From contig JAEXXY010000171.1 in assembly GCA_023451855.1 (NCBI GenBank), positions 1 to 5,645 on the forward strand: 5,645 bases of DNA. The letters run 5' to 3'. This DNA is from Actinomycetes bacterium (GTDB taxonomy: Bacteria; Actinomycetota; Actinomycetes; Actinomycetales; Dermatophilaceae). The position numbers and the translations under genes are program-made. How positions within the stretch are numbered: the first letter of the stretch is position 1; every line of letters begins with the position of its first letter. The notes below the pieces were generated by a model. The model saw only the letters and a program-made list of their open reading frames with translations. It made no database searches and had not been told where the DNA came from. This document shows, piece by piece, positions 5,307 through 5,645 of the stretch.

Positions 5307-5332
5307 CGATCCGGACGGTCCCGTCCGGATCG
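5307..5332. promoter_or_regulatory. 26-bp perfect inverted repeat, likely operator
   Basis: The left arm cgatccggacgg (5307-5318) and right arm ccgtccggatcg (5321-5332) are perfectly complementary around a TC centre. Each arm contains the smaller palindrome TCCGGA. It starts immediately after the -10 box of the regulator gene and ends at its GGAGG ribosome binding site, an ideal place for autorepression. As RNA it could also fold near the ribosome binding site, though the 2-base centre requires opening the inner pairs. Confidence 0.7.
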
Positions 5333-5336
5333 GAGG
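5332..5336 (+). promoter_or_regulatory. ribosome binding site of the WYL regulator gene
   Basis: GGAGG lies 5 bases before GTG 5342 and decides the start codon. Its first base is also the last base of the inverted repeat. Confidence 0.75.
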
Positions 5337-5341
5337 ACGAC

Positions 5342-5645
5342 GTGCGCGACGAGACGAGCCCGACCTCACGGGCACTGCTCGCCCTCGAGCTGATCCAGGG
5401 CAGCCCCGGCATCTCGGCCGATCGCCTCGCCGACAAGCTCGAGGTGTCCGAGCGGGCGGCGCGGCGCTACGTCGGCATCCTGCGCGAGGCCGGCATCCCC
5501 ATCGAGTCCGAGCGCGGGCCCTACGGCGGCTACCGCGTCGGGCGCGGGCTGCGCCTGCCGCCGCTCGTCTTCAGCGCCCCCGAGGCGCTCGGTCTCGTCA
5601 TGGCCGTCCTCGACGGGCACCGCGAGGCCGGCGACCCGACCGACC
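5342..5645 (+). CDS. HTH transcriptional regulator, YafY/WYL type, N-terminal part
   Basis: The first 101 codons are in the window; the gene runs off the right edge. Residues 8-50 form a winged helix-turn-helix of the HTH_11/DeoR type: TSRALLALELIQG, then ISADRLADKLEVSERAARRYVGILREAG, with the recognition helix at about 36-49. A wing follows (GIPIESERGPYGGYRVGRG, 51-69). RLPPLVFSAPEALGLVMAVLDG then matches the linker that precedes the WYL domain in YafY-like regulators. The WYL ligand-sensing domain itself lies outside the window, so that part is inferred. Such proteins are usually cytoplasmic regulators of adjacent genes, acting as repressors or activators; some guard defence islands (BrxR/CapW type), others control metabolism. 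GTG 5342 is supported by GGAGG 5 bases upstream. It is divergent from the 48-codon gene, and the 26-bp inverted repeat just upstream suggests autoregulation. Confidence 0.85.
   Translation, partial: MRDETSPTSRALLALELIQGSPGISADRLADKLEVSERAARRYVGILREAGIPIESERGPYGGYRVGRGLRLPPLVFSAPEALGLVMAVLDGHREAGDPTD

Noticed and set aside
5191..5620. Minus-strand frames over the WYL regulator gene, including a LARSLARSLA-like repeat
   Set aside because: They are antisense to a clear HTH protein; the peptide repeat only reflects the 12-bp DNA repeats.

Overview
The window is very GC-rich DNA (well over 70% by eye in the genes, with G or C in nearly every third codon position). It uses GTG as well as ATG starts, has TAnnnT-type -10 boxes, and carries typical actinobacterial families. 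It most likely comes from a high-GC actinomycete chromosome, perhaps a Micrococcales-type soil or environmental organism; the genus cannot be fixed from the sequence. No phage, transposase, CRISPR array, tRNA or rRNA was seen.

Layout, left to right. (1) The 3' end of a GH76-like alpha-1,6-mannanase gene (+, ends 530). (2) A complete gene for a group II truncated-hemoglobin-like protein (+, 609-1055). It converges, with a 4-bp gap, on (3) an ACMSD-type amidohydrolase gene (-, 1060-1989). An 18-bp perfect palindrome covers both stop codons. (4) Divergent from the amidohydrolase is a secreted lipoprotein alpha/beta hydrolase of the S9/acyl-peptidase type (+, 2119-3222), closed by a strong hairpin terminator (3258-3296). 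(5) A 369-bp convergent intergenic region (3223-3591) is less GC-rich than the genes and carries direct repeats that look like an orphan carbohydrate-type operator. (6) A full-length aminopeptidase C/bleomycin hydrolase gene (-, 3592-4929) has a clear ribosome binding site and a -10 box. (7) A 48-codon gene of unknown function (-, 5035-5181) has an apparent leaderless start. (8) A divergent 160-bp control region holds 12-bp tandem repeats and a 26-bp perfect inverted repeat. (9) The 5' end of a WYL-type (YafY-like) HTH regulator gene runs off the right edge (+, 5342-5645).

How the genes relate. Most look like independent housekeeping or catabolic genes in convergent or divergent single-gene units, not one operon. 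GH76 mannanase, lipoprotein hydrolase and cysteine aminopeptidase would each release small nutrients from polymers, esters or peptides, but nothing in the sequence ties them together. The most system-like part is the right end: a tiny uncharacterised gene back to back with a WYL-domain regulator across a repeat-rich, operator-like spacer. No clearly new multi-gene system can be demonstrated. The best leads are that regulator/small-protein pair, the orphan operator-like region at 3400-3530, and the globin's altered heme pocket.
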